Positions 42,426-51,904 are shown, counted from the stretch's first letter. The stretch is DNA of 64,000 nucleotides from Desulfallas thermosapovorans DSM 6562 (GCF_008124625.1 NZ_VNHM01000002.1:218174-282173); one strand, 5' to 3'. The notes: generated by a model not told the origin, from the letters alone. Numbers and translations are program-made.

Positions 42426-43574
42426 CTAAATATTATGCCTGTGGCCGGACAGGTATTGTCCGGCATTTTGGGCAATGGCATGGATAAAATTAATGGTTTG
42501 TACCAAATCACGGGTATCGGCAATTTGAGCCGGGGCATGGGCATAGCGCATCGGTATGCCCAGGGTGGCCACCGGCACATCCAGCAGTTGTATTACTGAA
42601 GTGTCGGTATAAGAACGGGATATTCCCTTCTGGATGGTAATACCTGCGGAACCGGCCACTTTTTCTAAAAATTTTCGCATGGGGGAGCGCATGATGGCCA
42701 GGTCGTCCACCAGGCGTAGCGCCACCCCTTGACCCAGGCGTATTTGGCGCTGGTGCCGGGGGATGCCGGGTATATCACTGCATACCATGCTATCCACCAC
42801 CACGGCAAAATCCGGGCGCAGCTTCAAGGCCGCCACCAGGGCACCGCGGGAGCCGTGCACGTTGGAAGGATCGCTGCCTGGCATCATGCCGTGCTCTTCG
42901 GTACTGGAGAACACCCCGGTGACTTCGGCTTCAATGGGAGTGGCGGACAACCTGCGTAACAGGGCTATCAGTATAGCGCAGCCCATCCTGTCGTCAATAC
43001 ACCGTCCCATAACCCGGTTCCGGTTGAGCCGGTGGAATCCGCGGCTGAAGGTGACCGGTGTGCCCGTGGAGATGCCCATTTGCAACACTTCTTCCCTGTT
43101 TTGCGCCCCCACATCTACAAACATTTCTTTCTGCCCCGTCACCGGCAAATGGGGCGGGTGGATACCCACACAGCCTTGGATGATACCCGAACCGGTGTGC
43201 AGCGACACCCACTGGCCGGGTCCCAGGTATTCGGGTATACCGCCCAGGGGATAAAGATAAATAAACCCCTGGTCATCAATATTGCTAACCACGTAACCAA
43301 CTTCATCCATGTGGGCACAAACCATCACCCGGTTAGGTTTGCCGCCCTTTGTTTTCCCGGGCACAGTGGCGTACAGGTTGCCCATGTGGTCAGTGCCGAT
43401 ATGTGCCCCGGTGGGCCGGAGCAAATCAGTTATTTTTTCCCTGACCGCGTCCTCAAGACCTGTAACCCCGGCCACTGATATTAATTCCCGCAGCAGTTCG
43501 ACAATTTCATTTTCCAGTGCATCATTGTCCATGCCAACTGTCAAAGTATAATCATCTCCTTGGTGGATTTTCAT
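42426..43574 (-). CDS. M42 family metallopeptidase (aminopeptidase)
   Basis: A 382-residue dinuclear-metal aminopeptidase of the M42 (FrvX/PepA/tetrahedral TET) family. Metal ligands lie in VCAHMDEVGYVV near 85, GRCIDDRMGCA near 190, STEEHGMMPG near 225 (catalytic Glu pair), VVDSMVCSD near 260 and the late RYAHAP near 345. Such enzymes form dodecamers and release N-terminal residues from peptides. ATG 43574 begins 1 nt after the stop of the FAH-family gene, so the two are coupled; a TTG at 43544, better placed behind AAGGAG, is an alternative start. Confidence 0.9.
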   Translation of the reverse strand: MKIHQGDDYTLTVGMDNDALENEIVELLRELISVAGVTGLEDAVREKITDLLRPTGAHIGTDHMGNLYATVPGKTKGGKPNRVMVCAHMDEVGYVVSNIDDQGFIYLYPLGGIPEYLGPGQWVSLHTGSGIIQGCVGIHPPHLPVTGQKEMFVDVGAQNREEVLQMGISTGTPVTFSRGFHRLNRNRVMGRCIDDRMGCAILIALLRRLSATPIEAEVTGVFSSTEEHGMMPGSDPSNVHGSRGALVAALKLRPDFAVVVDSMVCSDIPGIPRHQRQIRLGQGVALRLVDDLAIMRSPMRKFLEKVAGSAGITIQKGISRSYTDTSVIQLLDVPVATLGIPMRYAHAPAQIADTRDLVQTINFIHAIAQNAGQYLSGHRHNI

Positions 43575-43575
43575 G

Positions 43576-44478
43576 CTATTTCACAATGCTGGTCAGCGTG
43601 CCGATCTTTTCAATGTAACATTCAATTTTGTCCCCGCTTTGCAAAAACTTGAAGGGCTTAAATCCCATGCCTACCCCCGAAGGTGTGCCGGTGGATATAA
43701 TATCCCCCGGTTTTAAGGTTAATCCCCGGGAAAAATCACTGATAATGCAGGGGATATCATATATCAGGTTGCTTGTGTTGTCGTTTTGGCGCAGTTCTCC
43801 GTTAACAAAGCACTGTATTTTTAACGCGGGGGGAAATTCCACGGCACTTTTATGAACGATATAAGGCCCCATGGGACAGGTACCGTCCAGGCTTTTACCT
43901 TTGTACCACTGCTGGTGCCGTTTTTGCAAGTCTCGGGCGGTGATGTCGTTTAATATGGTATAACCGAATATGTATTCCTCCGCCTTGTCAACCGGTATAT
44001 TGTTGCCCTCTTTGCCGATAATAACAGCCAGTTCAACTTCATAATCGAGGGCTTTGGTGATGGTGCTGTGGGCGGGAATATAATCCTGATCACCCGGCGC
44101 TTCATTAACTATTTTATGAAAATAAACCGGGTATTTGGGTATATCCGCCGCTTGTTTAGTGACGTCCGCTATTTCCTGCACGTGTTCCTTATAGTTTTTG
44201 CCCAGGCAGATGACGCCCCGCTCAGGATGGGGTATCGGTGCCATTATTTTTACCTTGCTAATTGATAGGCCGTCCTTTTCCCCGGCTGCTTTTTGCATTT
44301 GCTTTATACAGGCTTCACCGTCGGAGGTATTTTTTCGGGCCAGTGTTTTTATAAGTTCCAGCATAGTGCGGGGCGGCTCAGGTTGAATAATATTTTCTAT
44401 GGGTATGATTTGCCGGCGGTCACCGGTTAATACCCCTATTTTTACCTGTTCTTCAAACAGGAAAGTTGCCAGGTACAA
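43576..44478 (-). CDS. Fumarylacetoacetate hydrolase family protein
   Basis: A 300-residue FAH-superfamily enzyme (C-C bond hydrolase, decarboxylase or isomerase of 2-oxo acids). Metal and active-site motifs: ICLGKNYKEHVQE near 90, DYEVELAVIIGKEG near 147, FGYTILNDITARDLQKRHQQW near 172, GKSLDGTCPMGPYIV near 195 and ISTGTPSGVGMG near 265. It could act on acylpyruvates or oxaloacetate; the exact substrate cannot be read. TTG 44478 follows AAAGGGGG. It is upstream partner of the M42 peptidase in a two-gene operon. Confidence 0.9.
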   Translation of the reverse strand: MYLATFLFEEQVKIGVLTGDRRQIIPIENIIQPEPPRTMLELIKTLARKNTSDGEACIKQMQKAAGEKDGLSISKVKIMAPIPHPERGVICLGKNYKEHVQEIADVTKQAADIPKYPVYFHKIVNEAPGDQDYIPAHSTITKALDYEVELAVIIGKEGNNIPVDKAEEYIFGYTILNDITARDLQKRHQQWYKGKSLDGTCPMGPYIVHKSAVEFPPALKIQCFVNGELRQNDNTSNLIYDIPCIISDFSRGLTLKPGDIISTGTPSGVGMGFKPFKFLQSGDKIECYIEKIGTLTSIVK

Positions 44479-44567
44479 GCGGTTTCCCCCTTTCAAATTA
44501 ATAATAAGCTATGGTTGTATATTAATGTTTATATTACATTAATGCAACAGCTTGCGTTTTACACGCC

Positions 44568-44639
44568 GGTGCCGGGTGTTGAAAGTCTGAATGAATTTCT
44601 TTCATGACTTTTGTGCCCAGGATTTCAACACCCGGCACC
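44568..44639. repeat. 17-bp perfect inverted repeat enclosing repeat copy A
   Basis: GGTGCCGGGTGTTGAAA (44568-44584) and TTTCAACACCCGGCACC (44623-44639) are exact inverse copies, and the space between them is the palindromic repeat also found at 62900. As RNA this folds into one long hairpin. The rest of the 44479-44805 gap contains A/T-rich sequence with no gene seen. Confidence 0.85.
44582..44622 (+). repeat. Interspersed palindromic repeat, copy A
   Basis: A 41-bp element starting AAAGTCTGAATGAA and ending TTTTGTGCCCAGGA. It matches copy B at 62900-62941 at about 37 of 41 positions with one extra base. The core is itself an imperfect palindrome: AAAGTC ... ATGAA ... TTCAT-GACTTT. Confidence 0.75.
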
Positions 44640-44805
44640 AAAGCTTGCTTTTCAAATAAACCTTTGACAAGGAAAAATAATCTGTGGCAGGTAAACTCTA
44701 ACAGGTTTCCGAATATATGAGATTAAATAGTAAAATAGTGATGTTATTGCATTAGCCTGGACCGATGGTTGACGGGGAAAAACATAAAGGATGTGGGGCA
44801 TCATC

Positions 44806-45219
44806 ATGGATATACTCATGAGGCTTGACCGGGTAACCAAAACATACAATATGGGCGAAATTAAAGTTAATGCCCTTAGAGAGACTTCCCTGAATGTTTT
44901 TCAGGGGGAAATACTGGTGATACTGGGCCCCAGCGGCCCGGGTAAAAGCACCCTGCTTAATATCATGGGAGGGATGGATTTGCCCACCACGGGAGAAATG
45001 TTTTTCTTGAATGAAAACCTGAGCCGGGCCGGTGATAAACGGCTAACTTACTACCGAAGAAATGAAATCGGTTTTGTATTTCAGTTTTACAATCTAATAC
45101 CGGATCTGACGGCTAGGGAAAATGTGGAACTGGCCGCTGACTTGGTGGACGAGCCACTGGTGGTGGAGGATGTGCGGTGGCGGTGGTCACGGTGGGTATC
45201 GCGGTTTATATCAGTATGA
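44806..45219 (+). pseudogene. Truncated MacB-type ABC transporter ATPase
   Basis: Starts MDILMRLDRVTKTYNMG and has Walker A GPSGPGKST near residue 43 and a Q-loop region FVFQFYNLIPDLTARENV near 90-107 typical of MacB/LolD-type ATPases. After VELAADLVDEP the conserved sequence stops: the signature LSGGQ, Walker B and the switch His are missing, and the frame runs on for about 15 residues of out-of-frame sequence from the next fragment. Walker A itself is close to normal. The gene is cut by deletion and cannot make an active ATPase. Confidence 0.8.
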
Positions 45220-45503
45220 CCACCGCCTATTACAATTTAAATACAGCCAAGGATAAGTTTTATCAGGACAATAATTTTGCGGATTATTACTTTCATGTGA
45301 TTAAAGCCCCGCAGCAGGTGACCAAACAAATTGAAACCATACCCGGGGTGGCCGGAGTGACCGGTCGTTTACAAAAAGATGTTACCCTGGTTAATGACCA
45401 CAATAAACGGGCCACCGCCCGCCTGACCAGTTATACATTGCCCGTGGAGTATGAACTTAACAATGGAAAAAAATATTTCTGCCGGTGGGTATCGTTTCAA
45501 TAG
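45177..45503 (+). pseudogene. Fragment of MacB/FtsX-type permease
   Basis: VVTVGIAVYISMTTAYYNLNTA near the start is the first transmembrane helix and exit of a MacB-type permease; KDKFYQDNNFADYYFHVIKA and QIETIPGVAGVTGRLQKDV are its periplasmic domain. The fragment lacks a real start codon with SD and loses similarity after TSYTLPVEYELNNGKK, before the remaining three helices. It overlaps the ATPase fragment and runs into the adaptor gene. Confidence 0.75.
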
Positions 45504-46621
45504 TGGCTTTGGCAGCCATAATAACAATTACAGGCAGAGGCATTGAGGCGGATACGGTTCGGGTGGTGAAAGGGGATATAACCCGGGTTGTGGAAGATAC
45601 CGGCTACGTGCAGCCCTCCACAAAGTATGACCTCCAGGCTACCCAGAATGCCAGGGTTATACAGGTGCCGGTGGTTATCGGCCAGCAGGTGCATAAAGGC
45701 CAGGTTTTGGTGGTGCTGGAAAACCTGGACCTGGATATGCAAATAGCCGATACACAGGCTCAATTAAACCAAACCGCGGCTTCAATTGCAGCCGCCCGGG
45801 CGGCTGTGGACCGCACCCGGCTGGAGTTGGAAAATGCTGCGAATTACCTGGAACGACTTCGGGAACTTTTTGCATCCGGGGCTGTAGCTGAAGTTGATTT
45901 TGAAGCTGCCCGGTTTAAAGTGGAAACCCTGGAACAGAGTTTACAGGAGCAGACCCAACTGCTGGAAAGCGCCAGAGCCCGGGAAGCGGGTTTAAATCAA
46001 TTATTGCATAACCTTAACCGCAAGGACCGGCAGTTGACATTACAAAGCCCGGTGGAAGGAGTTATATTAAGCTTGCTGGCCCGGCAGGAAGAGGTGGTAA
46101 GCCCGGGTACATTGCTGGCCAGCGTGGCGATGACCGGCCAGTTGGAAGTAAAGGCGGATATCCTGAGTGACGACCTGGGCGAGGTGGAACCGGGACAGCG
46201 CGTAGTGATTACCGCCCCGGTCCTGGGTGGAAAGGTGCTCGGCGGCGAAGTCAGGGAAATATACCCCCAGGCCGAGGAAAAACAATCAGCTCTGGGAGTG
46301 ATCCAGAGACGGGTGCCCGTAATTATCTCTTTGGAGGACTTTGCCAACCTGAAACCGGGATATGAAGTAAGGGTGGCCATTGAAACCGCCACCAGGCATA
46401 ATGTACCGGTTATTCCCTTAGAAGCTGTGCGTGCCCTGGAGGATGGCGGCAAGGAAGTAATGGTGGTAACAGATAACCGTGCAGAGCACAGGAGGGTGCA
46501 AACCGGTATCAGTGACCGGGAAAATATTGAGGTCACCGGGGGGCTTAAGGCAGGAGAAATGCTTATCCGCGACGGCAGCCTGAACATAAAGGAAAACGCC
46601 AGGGTTAAGGGGTGGTGGTGA
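45485..46621 (+). pseudogene. HlyD/MacA-type membrane fusion protein, N-terminally damaged
   Basis: A 378-residue adaptor: TM helix VGIVSIVALAAIITITGRG at the very start, lipoyl half-motif VVKGDITRVVEDTGYVQP, long coiled coil about 90-180 (TQAQLNQTAASIAAARAAV, ELENAANYLERLRELF), then LQSPVEGVILSLLARQEEVV and a beta-barrel domain to the end. The body is intact, but the N terminus is cut: GTG 45485 has no SD and lies inside the junction with the permease fragment, and the cytoplasmic start is missing. Without its ATPase and permease it is probably not functional. It might still be translated. Confidence 0.65.
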
Positions 46622-46628
46622 TGAATTA

Positions 46629-48425
46629 ATGGATGAATCAATATACAGAGTTTATCAGGCTAAAAAGAAAAAGGTAGCGGCAAAGCTGTCCGTAATAAAA
46701 AAACAAAATGAATTGTTTGTGGTCCTGCGCCCGCTGGTTTTTTTGGCCGCGGCGGGTTTATCCATCGCTTACTCCTTCTGGTTGGCAAACCCACTTTACC
46801 TGATTTGTATTGATTTAATGGTTTTGATATTTATTGCCATGGTAGTAAAACATAACCGCATCAAAGCTGAAATTAAGTATCTGGAAACGCAGGTAGCTAT
46901 TAATGATAAAGGTTTGCGTCGCTTGGAGGGCAAATGGGGGGAGTTTGCCGATACCGGGGAGCGTTTTATCGATCCCGAGCACCGTTATGCCTCTGATCTG
47001 AATATATTCGGGCAAGGTTCCCTGTTCCAGTATATTAACGCCGCCACCACTATGGTTGGTGAAAACAGGCTGGCTCAATTGCTTACTTCCCCGTCCAGTT
47101 TGGAGGAAATTGCCCGCCGCCAACAGGCCCTCCAGGAGTTAAGCCGTCGTTTTGACTGGCGCCAGCATTTTCAGACCACCGGTATGCTGCTGGATAAAGA
47201 TAAAAAGGCCGGTGATCTGGAAAAACTGCTGGGCTGGGCGGAGGAAAAACCGGTATTCACCAATAAATATACTTTATTTCTGCCGGTAATTCCTTTGGTT
47301 ACCCTAATTTTAGCCCTATTGGGGTACTTTGATTTTATCCCCCCGTATATCTGGGTTTTCCCCTTTGTTCTGCAGATACTGGTGGTGACTTTAACGGAAA
47401 AAACCGCTCATCAAACATTTATAAAAACAGGTAATACAGTAAATGAGCTGTACCGTTACTCGGCCCAATTGGTATGTATTGAAACAGAAAACTTTAATAC
47501 GCCGCTGTTGAAAAGCCTGAAAAGGAAGCTAATAGGGGGCGGTGAACCTCCATCCCGGCAGGTTGGGCAGCTTTTTAAAATTATGGATAGGATCAGCATG
47601 CGTTACTCCAGCCTGCATCCCGTCATCAACATTGGTTTGTTATGGGATTTGCAAACAGTGATCAGGCTGGAAAAATGGAGAGAAAGCTCGGGCCGGTCCT
47701 TAAGAGGCTGGATTGAAATAATTGCCGAGTTTGAAGCATTATCCAGTTTGGCTGGTCTGGTTCATGATCATCCCGGCTGGGCGATGCCGGAGATAACCGG
47801 TTCCAAGCCGGCATTAAAGGCCACTATCCTGGGGCACCCGCTGATTAAAGATGAAATACGGGTGTGTAATGATGTTGAACTGGCTGAACCCGGCACGGTT
47901 TTACTCATCACTGGTTCGAATATGTCCGGCAAAAGTACCCTGCTTAGAACAGTGGGGATTAATTTGGTACTAGCCTATGCCGGCGCTCCGGTATGCGCCG
48001 GGCGGTTCAGTTGTTCCATGATGGATGTTTATTCCAGTATACATATTAATGATAACCTGGAAAAAAACATCTCGACTTTTTATGCGGAACTACTGCGCAT
48101 CAAATTGATAGTGGACGCTGCCAAAACCGGCAAGCCCATGATTTTCCTAATTGATGAAATCTTTAAAGGAACCAATTCCAGGGACAGAATTACGGGCGCC
48201 AAAGCTGTTATTAAAGCTTTACATGAGCTGGGGTCTGTTGGATTGGTGTCCACCCACGATTTGGAGCTGGCCCGGCTGGAAAATGAAATACCTTTGATTA
48301 GGAACTATCATTTTACGGATCAGATTACCGGCCGGGATATAACCTTTGATTATCGCCTTAAACCCGGAGTATCAAGATCCACCAATGCACTGGCCCTGAT
48401 GAAGATTATTGGTATAGGGATATGA
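46629..48425 (+). CDS. Membrane-anchored MutS-like ATPase
   Basis: A 598-residue protein with two hydrophobic blocks (about 30-72 and 218-262, each probably two helices) and a C-terminal MutS domain V: LLITGSNMSGKSTLLRTVGIN near 433 (Walker A), IFLIDEIFKGTNSRDR near 510 (Walker B and MutS box), VSTHDLELARLE near 540. The middle holds a clamp/lever-like helical part. It lacks the mismatch-recognition domain I of MutS. Such MutS-related membrane proteins occur in many bacteria and have no known role. ATG 46629 lies 8 nt after the adaptor stop and the next kinase gene starts 11 nt after its end. Confidence 0.85.
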   Translation: MDESIYRVYQAKKKKVAAKLSVIKKQNELFVVLRPLVFLAAAGLSIAYSFWLANPLYLICIDLMVLIFIAMVVKHNRIKAEIKYLETQVAINDKGLRRLEGKWGEFADTGERFIDPEHRYASDLNIFGQGSLFQYINAATTMVGENRLAQLLTSPSSLEEIARRQQALQELSRRFDWRQHFQTTGMLLDKDKKAGDLEKLLGWAEEKPVFTNKYTLFLPVIPLVTLILALLGYFDFIPPYIWVFPFVLQILVVTLTEKTAHQTFIKTGNTVNELYRYSAQLVCIETENFNTPLLKSLKRKLIGGGEPPSRQVGQLFKIMDRISMRYSSLHPVINIGLLWDLQTVIRLEKWRESSGRSLRGWIEIIAEFEALSSLAGLVHDHPGWAMPEITGSKPALKATILGHPLIKDEIRVCNDVELAEPGTVLLITGSNMSGKSTLLRTVGINLVLAYAGAPVCAGRFSCSMMDVYSSIHINDNLEKNISTFYAELLRIKLIVDAAKTGKPMIFLIDEIFKGTNSRDRITGAKAVIKALHELGSVGLVSTHDLELARLENEIPLIRNYHFTDQITGRDITFDYRLKPGVSRSTNALALMKIIGIGI

Positions 48426-48435
48426 GGTAAAGAGC

Positions 48436-50076
48436 ATGCGGTCAATCTTTCTTATTAAACCATTAACCATAAGAACTAAAATGGCTTTGTTCTCCTTTGG
48501 ACTGGTTCTGCTGGCCATCATGGTCGGGGGTTTTTTGCTGATCCAAAAAGTAACGGTTATGTTTGAAGATGAGATGGGTTTGCACGCTTTAGCCATTGCC
48601 AGAACGCTGGCCCAGATGGATGAGATAAAAGATAACGTGGGACAGCCAAACGGTTGGGAAGTGATTCAACCAATAGCGGAAAAAACCCGCCTGGCCACGG
48701 GGGTGGCATATATTGTTGTGCTGGACATGCACAAGATCAGGTATTCGCATCCTGTTCAGGATCGTATAGGCAAAAAGTTTACCGACCAGGATATAGGTGC
48801 CGCCCTGGCCAACCACGAACTGATATCCAGGGCGGAAGGGGTCTTGGGGCCGTCCATCAGAGCCTTTGTGCCCATCAAGGTGGATGAAGGCACCCGTCAG
48901 GTGGGTGTTGTGGTGGTGGGGGTGCTTACACCCACGGCGGTACAGATTTGGCGCAGTATTCATGTCAAGATTTATTCATTTCTGGCTGTGGGACTTGTTA
49001 TCGGGCTCCTGGGTTCTCTATTTTTGGCTCATAATATCAAAAAGGCCATGTTAAGTATGGAACCGGGTGAAATTGCCAGGTTGTTACAGGAGAGAATTGC
49101 TATTTTCCAAGCCATGAGCGAAGGCGTGGTGGCCATTGACACTAATTTAAGAATCACTGTATTAAACGAAGAGGCCCGCAGGCTGTTGGGATTGGAAAAT
49201 GACGTTGTGGGCCGGTATGTTTACGATGTAATTCCCGATAGCAACTTGCCCGAAATCATAAAATCAGGCAAGCCGGTATTTAATCAAGAACGGGTAATAA
49301 ACAATACAATAATCATCAGTAACCGGCTACCGGTAAAAGTGAATGGCGAAATTGTGGGTGCTGTGTCCACATTTAAGGATAAAACCGAGGTAAATGCCCT
49401 GGCTGAGGAGTTAACCGGTGTGAAACTGTTTGTGGAGGCACTGAGGGTGCAAAATCACGAAAACGCCAATAAACTGCATACCATTGCCGGGCTGGTGGAG
49501 TTGGGCCATTACCAGCAAGCCATTGATTATATATTTGACATCACCGGGGAACAGCAAAAGGTCACCGGTTTAATAAACAAACAAATACATGATTACCGGA
49601 TGGCCGGTTTATTGCTCGGTAAATTTGCCAGGTCCAAGGAATTAAAGATAGAACTGAATATTGATCCAAAAAGTTATCTTAAATATATACCGGACAAAAT
49701 TAATAGCAGTGATTTGGTTATCATAGCGGGTAATTTAATAGAAAACGCCTTTGAAGCGGTGCAGCAAGCGGGCAATGAAAAACGCAAGGTTTATTTCAAA
49801 ATATACGATACAGCGGAACAAATAACCATTGAAGTGAGGGATTGGGGTCCGGGCATAGACCCGCAGTTGGAGCACAAAATTTTTGAACAAGGTTTTTCCA
49901 CCAAAGGAACCGGCAGGGGGATTGGTTTACATCTGGTAAAAAGGACTGTGGAAAACCTTAATGGTTCAATAAAAATAATACGGCCGGAAAATACCGGTGT
50001 TTTATTTAAAGTGATGCTGCCAAAGCAGTGCAAACCGGGGGATGGAGATATTGAATATCCGCGTGTTGATTATTGA
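48436..50076 (+). CDS. CitA/DcuS-type sensor histidine kinase
   Basis: 546 residues. Short N-terminal cytoplasmic piece, TM1 (about 17-38), extracellular sCache/PAS domain about 40-175 (GVAYIVVLDMHKIRYSHPVQDRIG), TM2 (about 180-200), a cytoplasmic PAS domain about 215-320 (GVVAIDTNLRITVLNEEARRLLG) and a kinase core with HENANKLHTIAGLVELG near 338 (His), then NLIENAFEAVQQAGNE, RDWGPGID and GTGRGIGLHLVKRTV. This is the CitA/DcuS class for di- and tricarboxylates. Its 3' end overlaps the response regulator, and a TRAP carboxylate transporter lies next, so it likely senses the transported acid. Confidence 0.93.
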   Translation: MRSIFLIKPLTIRTKMALFSFGLVLLAIMVGGFLLIQKVTVMFEDEMGLHALAIARTLAQMDEIKDNVGQPNGWEVIQPIAEKTRLATGVAYIVVLDMHKIRYSHPVQDRIGKKFTDQDIGAALANHELISRAEGVLGPSIRAFVPIKVDEGTRQVGVVVVGVLTPTAVQIWRSIHVKIYSFLAVGLVIGLLGSLFLAHNIKKAMLSMEPGEIARLLQERIAIFQAMSEGVVAIDTNLRITVLNEEARRLLGLENDVVGRYVYDVIPDSNLPEIIKSGKPVFNQERVINNTIIISNRLPVKVNGEIVGAVSTFKDKTEVNALAEELTGVKLFVEALRVQNHENANKLHTIAGLVELGHYQQAIDYIFDITGEQQKVTGLINKQIHDYRMAGLLLGKFARSKELKIELNIDPKSYLKYIPDKINSSDLVIIAGNLIENAFEAVQQAGNEKRKVYFKIYDTAEQITIEVRDWGPGIDPQLEHKIFEQGFSTKGTGRGIGLHLVKRTVENLNGSIKIIRPENTGVLFKVMLPKQCKPGDGDIEYPRVDY

Positions 50077-50740
50077 AGACGATCCAATGGTAATAGAAGT
50101 GAATACGCAGTTTGTCAATAATGTGCCTGGTTTTCAAGTCTGCGGTACAGCTAAAACCAGTGGCGAGGCCCTGAAAAAATTAAGGGACGCCCGGTATCAT
50201 CTTGCTTTGCTAGATATCTATTTACCGGATATGGACGGTGTTACATTGCTCAGGGAGATCAGAAAAAAGGGGATAGGCATCGATGTGATAATGGTTACCG
50301 CCGCCCAGGACGCCGAAATTATCCAAAATGTATTCAGGTACGGGGCGGTTGACTATATAATCAAACCCTTTAAATTTAACCGGTTAAAGCGTGCCCTTGA
50401 GTCCTATGCCGACATGCACAAGTGTTTCCAAAAATCGGTACTGAACCAATCGGAACTGGACAAATTGACCATGACACGTATAACTTCAGGCCGGGAAACT
50501 GAAACACTACCCAAGGGTCTTAATCAAGTAACCTTTAAACAGGTGTTAATTTGTTTATTAAAAGAAGGTAACAACCTGTCCGCCGAGGAAGTGGCGGGCA
50601 AGCTGGGGTTGGCCCGGGTTACCGCGCGGCGTTACCTGGAGTATTTAGAGAGTATTGGAAAAGTAAGGGCAAAATTTCAATATGGCTCGGTGGGAAGACC
50701 GGTTAAAAGATATTTTATAAAAAATGAAAATGAGAACTAA
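50042..50740 (+). CDS. CitB/DcuR-type response regulator
   Basis: 232 residues: receiver domain 1-120 (VLIIEDDPMVIEVN, Asp in ALLDIYLPDMDGVTLL near 58, IIKPFKFNRLKRAL near 108), then a linker and a C-terminal HTH (NNLSAEEVAGKLGLARVTARRYLEYLESIGKV) typical of the CitB/DcuR/DctR class. It overlaps the kinase gene by 35 nt. The start is uncertain between ATG 50042 and TTG 50051. It probably activates the TRAP transporter genes downstream. Confidence 0.93.
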   Translation: MEILNIRVLIIEDDPMVIEVNTQFVNNVPGFQVCGTAKTSGEALKKLRDARYHLALLDIYLPDMDGVTLLREIRKKGIGIDVIMVTAAQDAEIIQNVFRYGAVDYIIKPFKFNRLKRALESYADMHKCFQKSVLNQSELDKLTMTRITSGRETETLPKGLNQVTFKQVLICLLKEGNNLSAEEVAGKLGLARVTARRYLEYLESIGKVRAKFQYGSVGRPVKRYFIKNENEN

Positions 50741-50869
50741 AAGAACTAAATCAACAATATGGACAAAACCTTGCGCCGGAAAAGCGACCGGCGTAAAATT
50801 ACTAAAGACAAAACATTCAGAAAATAGGGATTGTTGCAAAAAAAGTGGCGTAAAGTGTGGTCATTGTTT

Positions 50870-51904
50870 ATGTACGGTAAATTGAAAAACACGGTGTACT
50901 TGCTATTAATCATCCAATTAATTGTCTTATTAACCGGGGGGTGCGCAAAAAGAGTTACTGATGGTGAGCAGGTCAGCCCGGATCAAAAAATAGTTATTAA
51001 ATTTTCACATGTGGTGGCGGAAAATACCCCCAAGGGACTGGCCGCCGAGCGATTTGCCAGTTTAGTTCAACAGCGCACCAGGGGCAGGGTTGAAGTGCAG
51101 GTTTTTCCCAATTCCACCCTTTACGCCGATGGGGAAGAAATGCAGGCTCTCCAGTCGGGAGCTGTGCAGATAATCGCCCCGGCTACATCCAAGCTGGGAG
51201 ATTTATATCCCGGGTGGCAGGCCCTGGACTTGCCGTACGCCTTTAAAAATTTAGATGAGGTACACCGGGCCATGGACGGGCCAGTGGGCCAAAAGCTGGC
51301 CAAAAGCCTTGATAGTAAAGGGTTTATGGTTCTAGCCTATTGGGATAACGGTTTCAAACAGTTAACCAATAATGTAAGGCCGATAACCAGTCCCGGGGAC
51401 CTGAAGGGTTTAAGTTTCAGAGTTATGATCAACAGCCCGGTGTTAAGGGAGCAATTTAATTTATTTGGCGCCACCCCGGTTCCCATGCCATTTAATGACG
51501 TTTATCAAGGTATAGAACGTAATCTTGTGCATGGCCAGGAAAATACCATTTCCAATTTATATACCAAGGGCTTTTACCGGGTGCAGAGTTACATGACCAT
51601 ATCGGACCACGGTTACATGGGCTATGCGGTCATGGTTAACAAGGCGTACTGGTATAGTTTACCGGAGGATATACGCCGGGTAATGGAAGAAACAATGGCT
51701 GAAGTTACCCGGTGGGAGCGGGCTAAGGCTGCGGAAATGAATGAAACATATCTCAAGCAATTAAAAGACTCTGATAATTTAACCATAACCGAATTGACCC
51801 CGGAACAAAAAGAGGCCTGGGAGGCCGCCTTTAAACCGCTATATGCCAGCTTTGCCGGTGACATTGGCTTGGAATTGATAAACGAGTTGCAAAAGCACAA
51901 TTAA
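50870..51904 (+). CDS. dctP: TRAP transporter solute-binding protein DctP (1)
   Basis: A binding lipoprotein with signal peptide KLKNTVYLLLIIQLIVLL and lipobox LTGGC (Cys near 25). The body is a DctP: IKFSHVVAENTPKGLAAERFA near 43, LDLPYAFKNLDEVHRAMDG near 125, LKGLSFRVMINSPVLRE near 180 with the substrate-carboxylate-binding Arg, and NLVHGQENTISNLY near 225. It binds a C4-dicarboxylate-like acid. ATG 50870 is chosen over TTG 50831 because it gives a normal signal peptide; neither has a strong SD. It is one of two DctPs here, about 30-40% alike by eye. Confidence 0.92.
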   Translation: MYGKLKNTVYLLLIIQLIVLLTGGCAKRVTDGEQVSPDQKIVIKFSHVVAENTPKGLAAERFASLVQQRTRGRVEVQVFPNSTLYADGEEMQALQSGAVQIIAPATSKLGDLYPGWQALDLPYAFKNLDEVHRAMDGPVGQKLAKSLDSKGFMVLAYWDNGFKQLTNNVRPITSPGDLKGLSFRVMINSPVLREQFNLFGATPVPMPFNDVYQGIERNLVHGQENTISNLYTKGFYRVQSYMTISDHGYMGYAVMVNKAYWYSLPEDIRRVMEETMAEVTRWERAKAAEMNETYLKQLKDSDNLTITELTPEQKEAWEAAFKPLYASFAGDIGLELINELQKHN

